In this document: positions 36,146 through 44,459 of the stretch, piece by piece | Layout: every line of letters starts with the position of its first letter | Numbering within the stretch: position 1 is the first letter of the stretch | Source of the DNA: JAUWKC01 sp035529895 | GTDB taxonomy: Bacteria; Planctomycetota; Phycisphaerae; Sedimentisphaerales; Anaerobacaceae | Assembly (NCBI GenBank): GCA_035529895.1 | Contig: DATKVV010000020.1 | Location: 1-64,000, forward strand | Reading direction: 5' to 3' | Length of the DNA: 64,000 nucleotides | Notes under the pieces: model-generated | What the model was told of the DNA's origin: nothing | Database searches by the model: none | The model's input: the letters and a program-made list of their open reading frames with translations, nothing else | Made by a program: the position numbers and the translations under genes

Positions 36146-37704
36146 TCAGATTTACCTTTTCCCATACATAGGGCCAGGAGCGTATCCTCATCGGTTTCGG
36201 GGCCCGGCATTTCCCGCACGAGCCGCCCGGCCCGGATGACCAAAATGCGGTCGGCCAGTTTCGTTATTTCGAGCAGCTCCGAGCAGATGAGGATTATCGC
36301 CCGGCCTTTGCAGGCCATGTCCATAATAAGTCTATAGATTTGCGACTTGGTGCCCACATCAATGCCCTGCGTGGGCTCGTCGAAAATGACTACCTTCGAT
36401 TCGGCGGCGAGCCACCGGCCGACAATCACTTTCTGCTGGTTGCCGCCGCTGAGGTTCTGGATATTAGTCTTCGGGATTGGCGGCTCTATCCGCATCCTTT
36501 CAACCATGCGCCCGGCCTGTAATGCGAGCCTTCGCGGCGATTGAAATCCGAGCGTGCCGGCCAGCCGGTCCAGGATGCTGATGTTAAGGTTTTCAGAAAT
36601 CGGCCTGCCGGTTATATTGCCCTCGCGCTTGCGATTCTCGGGAACCATTCCGATACCGAGACGGCGGCACAAAGAAGGCGAACGGGCCGGGACGGTGGCG
36701 CCCTGAAATTCGAGGGTTCCCGATGCCTTGTCCACACCGAAGACGGCCCTCGCTATTTCGGTGCGGCCCGAGCCGACCAGCCCGGCGATGCCGAGTATTT
36801 CACCCTCGCGCAGTTCGAACGAGATATCTTCGAACACGCCGGGACGACTGAGGCCGTGGACTTTGAGTATTGTCTTACCCGGCCGATTTGTCTTTTCGGG
36901 AAAAAACTCCGTAAGGTCATGCCCCAGCATCATTCGGGTCAGGTCGGAAAGTCTGCACCCGGCGATATTCCTCGTGCCCACGACCTTTGCGTCCCGCAGC
37001 ACGGTGACACGGTCGGCGATTCTCGGCAGTTCAGTGATTCGATGGGAAATGTAGACAATTCCGAGGCCCCTGCTCTTTAGCTCCCTTATTACGCTGAACA
37101 GCTTTTCGACGTCTTCGCTGCCCAGGCACGCGGTCGGCTCGTCGAACACCAGTAATTTGACATTGCGCCGAACGGCGCCCGCTATCTCGACCATGCACTG
37201 GCGGGCCCTGCTGAGCCTGCCGACCGGTTCATCCGGGTCCAGGTCGAACCGCAGAAGGTCGATGGTTTGCCTTGCTTGGGCATTGAGCGATGAGCGGTCC
37301 ATTTTCCTCGACCAGCGCGCGCCGGTCTCCTCGCCGAGCATAATGTTTTCGGCCACCGTGAAATTGGGCAGTACACTCAGTTCCTGGAAAATCACGGCGA
37401 TGCCAATTTGCCGTCCCTGTCGGGGATTGGTGATTCTTACATCCTGGCCGGCAAATGTTATAAGGCCTTTGTAATCGCTGAAGTGTCCGGCCAGAACGTT
37501 CACCAGCGTTGACTTGCCCGCGCCGTTTTCACCTATAAGCGCATGGACCTCGCCCCCCCGGACGTCGAAGTCAACCTGGTCGAGCGCCCTTGTCCCGCCG
37601 AAGTCCTTCACAATCCCCTGCATCGCCAGAAGAATGTCACTTGATTTCAATTTGTCGGTTTTCAACTGACGTCTCGCTCGCAGGTTGGAGGAAAACACAA
37701 ACAT
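36142..37704 (-). CDS. Sugar ABC transporter ATP-binding protein (RbsA/MglA-like)
   Basis: A double ATPase of 520 residues that powers the importer. The first domain has Walker A GENGAGKST (about 57-65), signature LSRARQCMVEIAGAV and Walker B LLVFDEPTACLG. The second domain has the degenerate P-loop GLVGSGRTEIA near 315, signature LSGGNQQKVIVGRWL near 425 and VVIFDEPTQGIDVG. Domain order and the RTE-type second P-loop are typical of RbsA. The first ~20 residues of the longest frame are not family-like; TTG codons nearer ILLAMQGIVKDFGG are alternative starts. It overlaps the permease gene. Confidence 0.93.
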   Translation of the reverse strand: MFVFSSNLRARRQLKTDKLKSSDILLAMQGIVKDFGGTRALDQVDFDVRGGEVHALIGENGAGKSTLVNVLAGHFSDYKGLITFAGQDVRITNPRQGRQIGIAVIFQELSVLPNFTVAENIMLGEETGARWSRKMDRSSLNAQARQTIDLLRFDLDPDEPVGRLSRARQCMVEIAGAVRRNVKLLVFDEPTACLGSEDVEKLFSVIRELKSRGLGIVYISHRITELPRIADRVTVLRDAKVVGTRNIAGCRLSDLTRMMLGHDLTEFFPEKTNRPGKTILKVHGLSRPGVFEDISFELREGEILGIAGLVGSGRTEIARAVFGVDKASGTLEFQGATVPARSPSLCRRLGIGMVPENRKREGNITGRPISENLNISILDRLAGTLGFQSPRRLALQAGRMVERMRIEPPIPKTNIQNLSGGNQQKVIVGRWLAAESKVVIFDEPTQGIDVGTKSQIYRLIMDMACKGRAIILICSELLEITKLADRILVIRAGRLVREMPGPETDEDTLLALCMGKGKSE

Positions 37705-37793
37705 CTACCGATTCTTCGTCAGATTCTACGCAGGATGCACGATAAATCAAGCTGCAAACGAGGGCCGACAGGGATAAACAGGGATAAACTTGC

Positions 37794-37823
37794 TTGACAG
37801 TCGGCGGTAATTCACCAAATAAT
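37794..37823 (+). promoter_or_regulatory. Putative sigma70 promoter of the mutarotase-fucosidase operon
   Basis: TTGACA (37794-37799), 18 bases, AATAAT (37818-37823). It lies about 50 bases before the mutarotase start and between divergent genes. It would drive the four-gene run to 42193. Confidence 0.6.
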
Positions 37824-37871
37824 GCTCTTTGAGACAGCGCAATAGCAGGGTCTGAATTGAAAGTTTCTGAT

Positions 37872-38195
37872 ATGAAACGCTACGGTATGGTAATCAACGT
37901 TAGGCCGGAGAAGTTCCGGCAGTACAAGAGGCTGCACGCGGATGTTTGGCCGGCGGTGCTGGATATGATAAAGCGATGCAATATTCGCAACTATTCCATC
38001 TATCACAAAGATGACTTCCTCTTTAGCTATTTTGAATATGAGGGTACGGATTTCCAAGCCGACATGGCGAAAATGGCAGCCGACCCGATGACTCAAAAAT
38101 GGTGGGACGTGTGCAAGCCCTGCCAGGAGCCGCTAAAGACAAGGGCCGAGGGCGAATGGTGGGCCAATATGGAAGAAGTCTTCCACATGGACTAA
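37872..38195 (+). CDS. L-rhamnose mutarotase family protein (RhaM/DUF718)
   Basis: Interconverts the alpha and beta anomers of a deoxyhexose so that the next enzyme can use it. The 107 residues match the family length. Visible signatures are YGMVINVRPEKFRQYKRLHADVWP with the conserved Tyr and His, RNYSIYHKDDFLFSYFEYEG and PMTQKWWDVCKP with the WW pair. ATG 37872 is taken; an in-frame TTG at 37857 exists. Family members sit next to fucose genes as often as rhamnose genes, so either sugar is possible. It is the first gene before the GH29 fucosidase. Confidence 0.88.
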   Translation: MKRYGMVINVRPEKFRQYKRLHADVWPAVLDMIKRCNIRNYSIYHKDDFLFSYFEYEGTDFQADMAKMAADPMTQKWWDVCKPCQEPLKTRAEGEWWANMEEVFHMD

Positions 38196-38222
38196 GTGAC
38201 GCTTATCGAAAGGAGCGAGAGC

Positions 38223-39917
38223 ATGTTAAAAGTAAGACCGTTGGTGCTATTTGGCGGTTTTGTAGTGGCGTTTTTTGCGGGCTGCTATGCGATGCCTGTC
38301 AACGCCGCCGATGCGGAAGAAGCCAGGGATTATCTGAAGGCCCGTCCGGAGCAGATGCAGCAGTGGCGTGACATGAAATTCGGCTTATTCGTGCACTGGG
38401 GCCCCGTGAGTTTGTTGGGGACCGAAATCGGCTGGTCACGAGGCGGCGAGCGGCGCGGCAGAAAAGGGACAGGGGAAATTCCCGTCGAGGTTTACGACAA
38501 CCTCTATCGCAGCTTCTACCCGGCTGCATTCGACGCCAAAGAGTGGGTGCAGATTGCCAGAGCGGCGGGAATGAAGTACCTCGTGTTCACCACAAAGCAC
38601 CATGACGGCTTCTGTATGTTTGACAGCGCCCTGACGGATTACAAAATAACCAACTCGCCCTTCAAGCGCGACATAGTCAAAGAAATCGCCGACGCCTGTC
38701 ACAAAGGAGGGCTGAAACTCGGGTTCTACTATTCGCAGCCGGACTGGCATCACCCGGATTACCGAACGGAAAATCATGCCCGCTACATCAAGTATCTGCA
38801 CGGCCATTTGCGCGAGCTTTGCACAAAGTACGGCAAAGTGGACATCATCTTCTTCGACGGGCTGGGCGGCAAGGCGGAGGACTGGGATTCGGCGAACCTG
38901 TTCAGGTTGGTACGTCAACTGCAGCCCGATGTGGTTATCAACAACCGCGCAGGATTGGCCGGTGACTACGGTACGCCGGAGCAGGTAATCGGTGAGTTCA
39001 GCCGGGACGCTCCGTGGGAAACTAATATGACAATCTGCGACCAGTGGGCCTGGAAAACCGGCGACCGGCTCAAGTCGCTTAAACAGTGTATCCAGGCGCT
39101 GGTCGCAAGTATCGGCGGCGACGGCAACTTCCTATTCAATGTCGGCCCCATGCCCACAGGCCAAATAGAGCCTCGACAGGTGGACAGACTCAAAGAGATG
39201 GGCGACTGGCTCAGAAAATACGGAGAGAGTATTTACGGCACGCGCGGAGGGCCTTATAAGAGCGGGACATGGGGCGCGTCAACATATAAGGGCAATCGTA
39301 TTTACCTGCACTTTTTTAATTGGCACGGCCCGCGGTTTACTTTGCCGGCGATACCGCGAAAAGTCATCGGCTCTTCGCTGCTTACCGGCGGCAGCGTGAA
39401 AGTGAGGCAAACACAGGATGCTGTCAGAGTTACCGTCGCCGAACAGTATCGGCAGGACATCGACACCATCGTAATACTCGAACTCGACGGCCCCGGCAGT
39501 ACTATCGAGCCTCTCGGTGTGCCTTCGCGTTCGCTGGCATATAACTGTAAGGCAAGTTCGTCGAGCGTGTACAAGGACAGGCCGGACGACGCGCCTGATA
39601 AAGCATTCGACGACGATTCTCGTACCGGCTGGCGTGCAAACAGCAACGAGGGCTGGCTGGAAGCTGACCTCGGCCAACCGGCGACTGTCGATACTGCCCT
39701 GATTCTCGAAGGCAGCAGTTATTTCGGCGCCGAGAAATTTGAACTGCTTTGCAAGGTTGACGGCCGGTGGAAGAGCCTGGCCAAAGGGACAAAATTAGGT
39801 CAGCCCGCGATACTGAAGTTCGAGCCGGTGACGGCAAAACAGTTTCGGCTGGCGGCCTCCAGAACAGACAGGCAGTTGATAGTGCGTGAGTTTCAGCTTT
39901 TCGGGGCCGGAGGGTAA
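38223..39917 (+). CDS. Secreted GH29 alpha-L-fucosidase with C-terminal discoidin/CBM32-like domain
   Basis: Releases L-fucose from glycans by a retaining mechanism. ATG 38223 follows AAGGAGCGAGAG. The signal peptide contains FFAGC, so the protein may be lipid-anchored at Cys ~21. The GH29 barrel (about 40-350) has MKFGLFVHWGP, YLVFTTKHHDGFCMFDS, GLKLGFYYSQPDWHHP and VDIIFFDGLGG, in which the Asp is the expected nucleophile, then CDQWAWKTGD and GNFLFNVGPMPTGQI. A beta-sandwich follows, and the final ~130 residues (DKAFDDDSRTGWRAN, FRLAASRTDRQLIVREFQLFG) are F5/8 type C-like. 564 residues. It lies between the mutarotase and URO-D genes. Confidence 0.93.
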   Translation: MLKVRPLVLFGGFVVAFFAGCYAMPVNAADAEEARDYLKARPEQMQQWRDMKFGLFVHWGPVSLLGTEIGWSRGGERRGRKGTGEIPVEVYDNLYRSFYPAAFDAKEWVQIARAAGMKYLVFTTKHHDGFCMFDSALTDYKITNSPFKRDIVKEIADACHKGGLKLGFYYSQPDWHHPDYRTENHARYIKYLHGHLRELCTKYGKVDIIFFDGLGGKAEDWDSANLFRLVRQLQPDVVINNRAGLAGDYGTPEQVIGEFSRDAPWETNMTICDQWAWKTGDRLKSLKQCIQALVASIGGDGNFLFNVGPMPTGQIEPRQVDRLKEMGDWLRKYGESIYGTRGGPYKSGTWGASTYKGNRIYLHFFNWHGPRFTLPAIPRKVIGSSLLTGGSVKVRQTQDAVRVTVAEQYRQDIDTIVILELDGPGSTIEPLGVPSRSLAYNCKASSSSVYKDRPDDAPDKAFDDDSRTGWRANSNEGWLEADLGQPATVDTALILEGSSYFGAEKFELLCKVDGRWKSLAKGTKLGQPAILKFEPVTAKQFRLAASRTDRQLIVREFQLFGAGG

Positions 39918-39958
39918 TTAGACTGAGCAGGCCTGTTTTGGAACAAGGAGATGATGGC

Positions 39959-41128
39959 GTGGAAAGAACCCCAAACTGCCTCAAGAAGCTTGAAAGGATG
40001 AACAGGACGCTGCGTCACCAGGAGGCCGACCGCGTCCCCATCAGCGATTTTTTCTGGGGCAGCTTCATTGAGCGCTGGCGACGGAATCTCGCCCTGCCTG
40101 CCGATACCGATATCTACAAGTACTACGACCTCGACTGGATTGTCACGATTCCCAATATGGACCCGCATATCAAGTCGTTTGAGATACTCAAGGAGGACGA
40201 CACCGAGGTCGTGGTCAAAACCGGTTACGAGGCCGTGGTGCGCAAGAAGTTTGAATTTCCGATGCCCGAATTTGTCGATTGGGATACGGACACCATCGAA
40301 AAGCTGGAGGCGTTTGACTTTGACGATGCGTATGACCGGAGGCGCTATTTCGAAGCCGGTGACAATCAGATTGCCGGTGTGGGCGACAGCTTCGTGCGGA
40401 ACTCCCCGGCATGGATTGAGACGGTCAAGGCGCTCCGGCCGGATTTCCCGGTCTTCGGCAGCATAGGCGAATGCTCCGAATGCCTGACCCGGCTGATTGG
40501 CCAGGCAAATGCCCTGCTTTGGATTGGGATGTACCCGGAAAGGATGGGCAAGGTAATCAGGAGAATCGGGGATTTCTACGTCGAATGCACAAGGGCACAA
40601 ATTAAAGCGGCGAACGGCCTGCTCGACGGCATGGTAATATGGGGCGACGTTGCATACACGAGGTCTATGTTCTTTTCGCCCGATTACTGGCGCAGGTATT
40701 TTAAGCCGTGCGTCAAGGCTATGATTGAATTATGCCACGACAACGGTCTGCCCGTCATTTACCACGGCTGTGGAAACGTAAACAGTATTCTCGGAGATTT
40801 TATCGAAATCGGGCTTGATTCCTTAAATCCGCTCGAAGCCAAGGCGGGGCTGGACGTGGTGGAGCTGCGGCGCAGGTTGGGTCACCGTCTCGGTTTCTGC
40901 GGCAACATGGATGTAATTACCTGGGCCGGCGCGACACGGCAAGAGTTGAAAAAGGTTGTGCTTACAAAGCTGAACGCCGCCAAAGGAGGCGGCTTTATTT
41001 TTCAGTCCGACCACTCTGTCCCCAGCAATGTCTCGGGGCAAAATTACGATTACGTGGTCGAGCTGGTGCGTGAGTATGGCAAGTACCCGCTGCAATTGGG
41101 CCGGTTTGATGTCCCTGACCTGGGTTGA
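39959..41128 (+). CDS. Uroporphyrinogen decarboxylase family protein 1 (function unknown)
   Basis: A 389-residue protein of the URO-D fold, not the haem enzyme. The start is GTG 39959, set by AAGGAG eight bases upstream. Family features are the opening RMNRTLRHQEADRVP, FGSIGECSECLTRLIG, MVIWGDVAYTRSMFFSPDYWRRYFKP and VIYHGCGNVNSILGDFIEIGLDSLNPLE. The H-x-C-G motif resembles the zinc site of methylcobamide methyltransferases such as MtaA, while the Asp/Arg set of true HemE is not evident. Such proteins occur repeatedly in sugar-degradation clusters of planctomycetes with no proven role. It is followed 21 bases later by a second member. Confidence 0.85.
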   Translation: MERTPNCLKKLERMNRTLRHQEADRVPISDFFWGSFIERWRRNLALPADTDIYKYYDLDWIVTIPNMDPHIKSFEILKEDDTEVVVKTGYEAVVRKKFEFPMPEFVDWDTDTIEKLEAFDFDDAYDRRRYFEAGDNQIAGVGDSFVRNSPAWIETVKALRPDFPVFGSIGECSECLTRLIGQANALLWIGMYPERMGKVIRRIGDFYVECTRAQIKAANGLLDGMVIWGDVAYTRSMFFSPDYWRRYFKPCVKAMIELCHDNGLPVIYHGCGNVNSILGDFIEIGLDSLNPLEAKAGLDVVELRRRLGHRLGFCGNMDVITWAGATRQELKKVVLTKLNAAKGGGFIFQSDHSVPSNVSGQNYDYVVELVREYGKYPLQLGRFDVPDLG

Positions 41129-41149
41129 CCGGCTTACGGGAGCGAGAAG

Positions 41150-42193
41150 ATGACATCGAGGGAACGGGTTTTGGCGGCTTTCGAACACGAGGAGCCCGAC
41201 CGGGTGCCGGCGTGGTGCGGCGCCTCAGTCGAGTTCTGGGATAAGGCCAAACGCGAGTTGAATCTGGACGACGAAGGGCTGCGTGTTCGGTTCGGCGACG
41301 ATTTCCGCCGGGTCTTTGCCGAATACGCCGGGCCGAAGTATACGCTCTCGGAGGGTGTCACTTCTCGAACCGTGTTCGGAATTGAGCGCCGTGGTATGGG
41401 CTATGGTCAGCCGGCAGGCCATCCGCTGGCAAATGCCGCAATTAAACGGGTGCACGACTATCCCTGGCCTGACCCGCAGTGGATGGACGTCTCGAAGATT
41501 AAGGCTGAGGCACAGGCCTACAAGGGTGAATACGCCATTCTCGGCGGTGACTGGTCGCCTTTCTGGCACGATGCCATTGACCTGCTCGGTATGGAGAACC
41601 TCTATATAAAGATGTATACCGAGCCGCAGCTTGTGGATGCCGTGATGCAGCACATAATTGACTACTACGTCGCTGTGAGTCGGCGCATATTCGACGCCGC
41701 CGCCGACGTCATGGATATATTCTTCATAGGCAACGACTTCGGCAGTATGACGGGGCCGTTGCTGGGGCCGGAGCTTTTCAGCCGATTTATCCTGCCTCAC
41801 CTCAAGCGCCTGATCGACCTCGGCCATAGTTATGGCCTTAAAGTCCAGCTCCATTGCTGCGGCGGCTTCGCCCCCCTGATTCCGCTGATGATTGAAGCCG
41901 GACTCGACGGCCTGCACTCAGTCCAGCCCTGCTGCTGCGGGATGGACCTAAGAACGCTAAAGGCCGACTTCGGCGACAAAATCCTCTTTAACGGCGCTAT
42001 CGATTCGCATCACGTACTTATCGAGGGCACGCCCGAGAGCGTCCGGCAAAAGACGCGCGACGTTTTGGATATTATGATGCCGAGCGGCGGTTACGTGGCC
42101 GGGGCCAGTCATGATACAATCCTCGAGGAAACGCCTCTTGAAAATGTGATTGCAATGTTCGATGCGGTAAAAGAATTCGGACAATATTCGTGA
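41150..42193 (+). CDS. Uroporphyrinogen decarboxylase family protein 2 (function unknown)
   Basis: This 347-residue URO-D-fold protein starts MTSRERVLAAFEHEEPDRVP, the standard family opening, with GGGAGCGAGAAG upstream. It has FFIGNDFGSMTGPLLGPELFSRFILPHLKRL and VQLHCCGGFAPLIPLMIEAGLDGLHSVQPCCCGMDL, where HCCGG and CCCGMD give a His and Cys cluster that could hold zinc. The end GGYVAGASHDTILEETPLENVIAMFDAV is typical. It differs clearly from the upstream paralogue, so the pair is not a recent duplication. A corrinoid-linked methyl transfer is possible but unproven; no corrinoid protein is encoded nearby. Confidence 0.85.
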   Translation: MTSRERVLAAFEHEEPDRVPAWCGASVEFWDKAKRELNLDDEGLRVRFGDDFRRVFAEYAGPKYTLSEGVTSRTVFGIERRGMGYGQPAGHPLANAAIKRVHDYPWPDPQWMDVSKIKAEAQAYKGEYAILGGDWSPFWHDAIDLLGMENLYIKMYTEPQLVDAVMQHIIDYYVAVSRRIFDAAADVMDIFFIGNDFGSMTGPLLGPELFSRFILPHLKRLIDLGHSYGLKVQLHCCGGFAPLIPLMIEAGLDGLHSVQPCCCGMDLRTLKADFGDKILFNGAIDSHHVLIEGTPESVRQKTRDVLDIMMPSGGYVAGASHDTILEETPLENVIAMFDAVKEFGQYS

Positions 42194-42580
42194 GATTTTC
42201 ATATCGAGATGCCGCATTTCAACAGGAAAAAGCCCACCGCCGGTCGACCAGGCCAGAATCGATGTGAGAATGGGCCTTGCCGGGACCAAACGGCCAATTC
42301 CATAGACTTTGTGCTGTTTGACGCCTGCTGAGTCGAAATCATTACCGGCTAAGCGCCTGAAAATGCGGCTTTGAATTTGGGGCGGTGGCTTAAAAGATTG
42401 TCATTCTGGCTTCTTGGCTTGCTTTGAGGCTGGCGACGTGGCTGTCGCGGCAAAGAGGGCAATCAGCCATCCCTTTGGGAAACATCGCCTTTTTTTCATT
42501 TTCCACGGTCATACCAGGTAACTTCTTATCGGTAAAGGAATTACGCCGGAGAATTTTATTGCGCCGGCAGACGCATTTTG
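42194..42580. other. Intergenic region upstream of the rex promoter
   Basis: Nearly 390 bases without a supported gene. A small hairpin gcgac-gtggct-gtcgc lies near 42433-42448 and a T7 run near 42490. Neither forms a convincing terminator. No RNA gene is recognised. Confidence 0.4.
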
Positions 42581-42610
42581 TTGACAGGGGCTTATATCAC
42601 AGGCTATAAT
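42581..42610 (+). promoter_or_regulatory. Consensus sigma70 promoter of rex
   Basis: A perfect TTGACA (42581-42586) and a perfect TATAAT (42605-42610) with 18 bases between. Transcription would start near 42617, next to a Rex-like site, and about 45 bases before the rex ATG. Confidence 0.85.
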
Positions 42611-42619
42611 GTGCCGGCC

Positions 42620-42637
42620 TTGTGAATGTGAACGCAA
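42620..42637 (+). promoter_or_regulatory. Candidate Rex operator (autoregulatory)
   Basis: TTGTGA-N6-ACGCAA. The left half matches the Rex consensus TTGTGA exactly, the right half matches TCACAA at four of six positions, and the spacing is correct. It sits just downstream of the expected transcription start of rex, where bound Rex would block transcription. Confidence 0.5.
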
Positions 42638-42662
42638 GTACCAATTGATCGTAATTACTATT

Positions 42663-43298
42663 ATGAGGTACAGAAGAATTCCGGATGAGACTATCCGCCG
42701 CCTTCCAATTTACCTCAGAGGGCTGCTATACTTGGCTCAACAAGGCCGGGAGAGTATATCAAGCCGGAGTCTCGCCGATTTTCTCGCCGTTAATTCCTGG
42801 CAGATTAGGAAGGATTTTTCGTACTTCGGTGAGTTCGGCACCCGTGGAGTCGGCTATAAAATCGAAAAGCTGACCAGGCAAATTAAAGGAATTCTTAAAC
42901 TTGATGTCGTTCACAGGGCAGCTTTGGTTGGTGTTGGAAACCTCGGTTCGGCGGTTCTGGCCTATCCGGGCTTTGGAATATACGGCTTTGACATTGCCGC
43001 CGCGTTTGATAACGACCCGGGGAAAATAGGTTCGAAAGTAAAAAATGTAACGGTTGAGGATGTCTCGAAATTAAGGACGTTGAGAAAAAGAAAAATCGAC
43101 CTTGCAATTATAGCCGTCCCTCGAGAAGTCGCTCAGCAAACAGCCGATGAGCTGGTCAAAGGAGGTATAAAGGGCATCCTGAATTTTTCTCCCTGTTATA
43201 TTACGGTGCCCGGAAAGGTCAAAGTGATAACCATCGATATTGCGATGGACCTTGCTCGCCTGCCGTATTATATGCCGGTCGGCTCAAAGGCTAAATAA
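42663..43298 (+). CDS. rex: Redox-sensing transcriptional repressor Rex
   Basis: Rex binds operators when NADH is low and leaves DNA when NADH is high, raising fermentation and hydrogenase genes. The 211-residue protein starts at ATG 42663 (MRYRRIPDETIRRLPIYLRGL). The winged-helix N-terminus has SSRSLADFLAVNSWQIRKDFSYFGEFGTRGVGY, here quoted in family terms as VNxxQIRKDxSYFGxFGxRGxGY. The Rossmann part has AALVGVGNLGSAVLAYPGF and ends IDIAMDLARLPYYM. The Shine-Dalgarno region is weak. It lies immediately upstream of the hydrogenase operon, whose control by Rex is a direct expectation. Confidence 0.95.
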   Translation: MRYRRIPDETIRRLPIYLRGLLYLAQQGRESISSRSLADFLAVNSWQIRKDFSYFGEFGTRGVGYKIEKLTRQIKGILKLDVVHRAALVGVGNLGSAVLAYPGFGIYGFDIAAAFDNDPGKIGSKVKNVTVEDVSKLRTLRKRKIDLAIIAVPREVAQQTADELVKGGIKGILNFSPCYITVPGKVKVITIDIAMDLARLPYYMPVGSKAK

Positions 43299-43342
43299 TT
43301 AGTGTTATGCTGCTGAGGTTAGCCGGAAACGCTCGATTGTAC

Positions 43343-43371
43343 TTGACTATTAATTTACGTCAGTGTAGAAA
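43343..43371 (+). promoter_or_regulatory. Putative promoter of the hydrogenase operon
   Basis: TTGACT (43343-43348), 17 bases, TAGAAA (43366-43371), about 40 bases upstream of the first operon gene. No good Rex box overlaps it; only a TTGTAC half is seen just upstream. Read-through from rex (111-base gap, no terminator) is also possible. Confidence 0.5.
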
Positions 43372-43409
43372 TACAGGTTTTCGGTAAGGCTTAAGTTCGG
43401 ACCAGAAAT

Positions 43410-44459
43410 ATGAAAGCTGTTTTTATACGAGAATTAAAGCCGTTGCTTGATACTATCGCCGAGCAAATGGAGCTTTATGTTCCCAGGAAAAGCGGCGAGT
43501 ATTACGTATTCAGCAAATATGACCCCGCTACAGGAGCGGCGGTGGAGTTTAACAACATACGGGTCTGTACGCCCGTGAAAGAGTTCCTGTTTCCGCTGCG
43601 AGAGTTGGCGGCGGTTTTCCCGGAGCCTGCGCAGCCGCCCCAGATAAAACCTTTTGCCGTCTTCGGGCTTAAAGACTGTGACCTGCGGTCAATTGAGGTA
43701 CTCGACAAGGTCTTTGCCGAGGAAGAATTTGAAGACCCGTTCTATGTTAAACGCCGTAAGAATATGTTCATAATTGCTTCCGATTGTTCGGACCCCGCGG
43801 AAAGCTGTATCTGCAATGTACTTGACGGCAAGCCTTACGCCACGAGCGGTTTCGACCTGAACGTCTCGAAGATAAGGGACGGTTTTGTTGTCGAGACCGG
43901 TTCCGACAAAGGCGAAGAGTTTGTGGAAAAGCACTCTCAGCTTTTCTCGGAGGCGCCTGAAACGCTGCTGGGCCAGCGAGATGAGGAAAGAGTTAAAACG
44001 CAGAAGCAGCTCGAGCAGCAAAACGCGGAGCTTAACTTCAACAGACCCGTCAAGGAAGTCGTGGAAAACAGTGAAGAATCGGATGTTTTTGACCAGGAGG
44101 CAAAAACCTGCATCGAATGTCAGGCCTGCACGAGGATATGCCCCACCTGCCACTGTTTCTACCTGTATGACACGAGCCAGAAGGATTATTTTGCCAAGAT
44201 GAAGATGTGGGATAGCTGTATGAGGATGGCCTATGCCGAGGTGGCGGGCGGCGCTAATCCCCACAAGATTCTGGGCGACAGACTCAAACATCGGCTCATG
44301 CACAAGTTTGTTTACTTCCTCGACCGCTACGGCCTGAAGATGTGCGTCGGCTGCGGCCGGTGCATCGATGCCGAGGCCGGAGGAGTGGACCTTCGCGTGG
44401 TATTGAAGAAGTTGAGCGAAGAACTCAAGGAAAAGCAAAAAGCGAAAGTGGCAAAATGA
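43410..44459 (+). CDS. 4Fe-4S dicluster protein, HydB/AsrA-like electron-transfer subunit
   Basis: A 349-residue cytoplasmic protein. The N-terminal two thirds resembles the beta subunit of soluble sulfhydrogenase (HydB) and anaerobic sulfite reductase A: PFAVFGLKDCDLRSIEVLDKVF and NMFIIASDCSDPAESC. The C-terminus carries CIECQACTRICPTC (near 234) and CVGCGRC (near 312) with an intervening Cys in WDSCMRMAYAE, ligands for two [4Fe-4S] clusters. In relatives it passes electrons between the flavin subunit and the hydrogenase. It is the first gene of the operon, and its stop overlaps the next start in ATGA, so the pair is co-translated. It is not a usual part of Mbh or Ech complexes. Confidence 0.85.
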   Translation: MKAVFIRELKPLLDTIAEQMELYVPRKSGEYYVFSKYDPATGAAVEFNNIRVCTPVKEFLFPLRELAAVFPEPAQPPQIKPFAVFGLKDCDLRSIEVLDKVFAEEEFEDPFYVKRRKNMFIIASDCSDPAESCICNVLDGKPYATSGFDLNVSKIRDGFVVETGSDKGEEFVEKHSQLFSEAPETLLGQRDEERVKTQKQLEQQNAELNFNRPVKEVVENSEESDVFDQEAKTCIECQACTRICPTCHCFYLYDTSQKDYFAKMKMWDSCMRMAYAEVAGGANPHKILGDRLKHRLMHKFVYFLDRYGLKMCVGCGRCIDAEAGGVDLRVVLKKLSEELKEKQKAKVAK

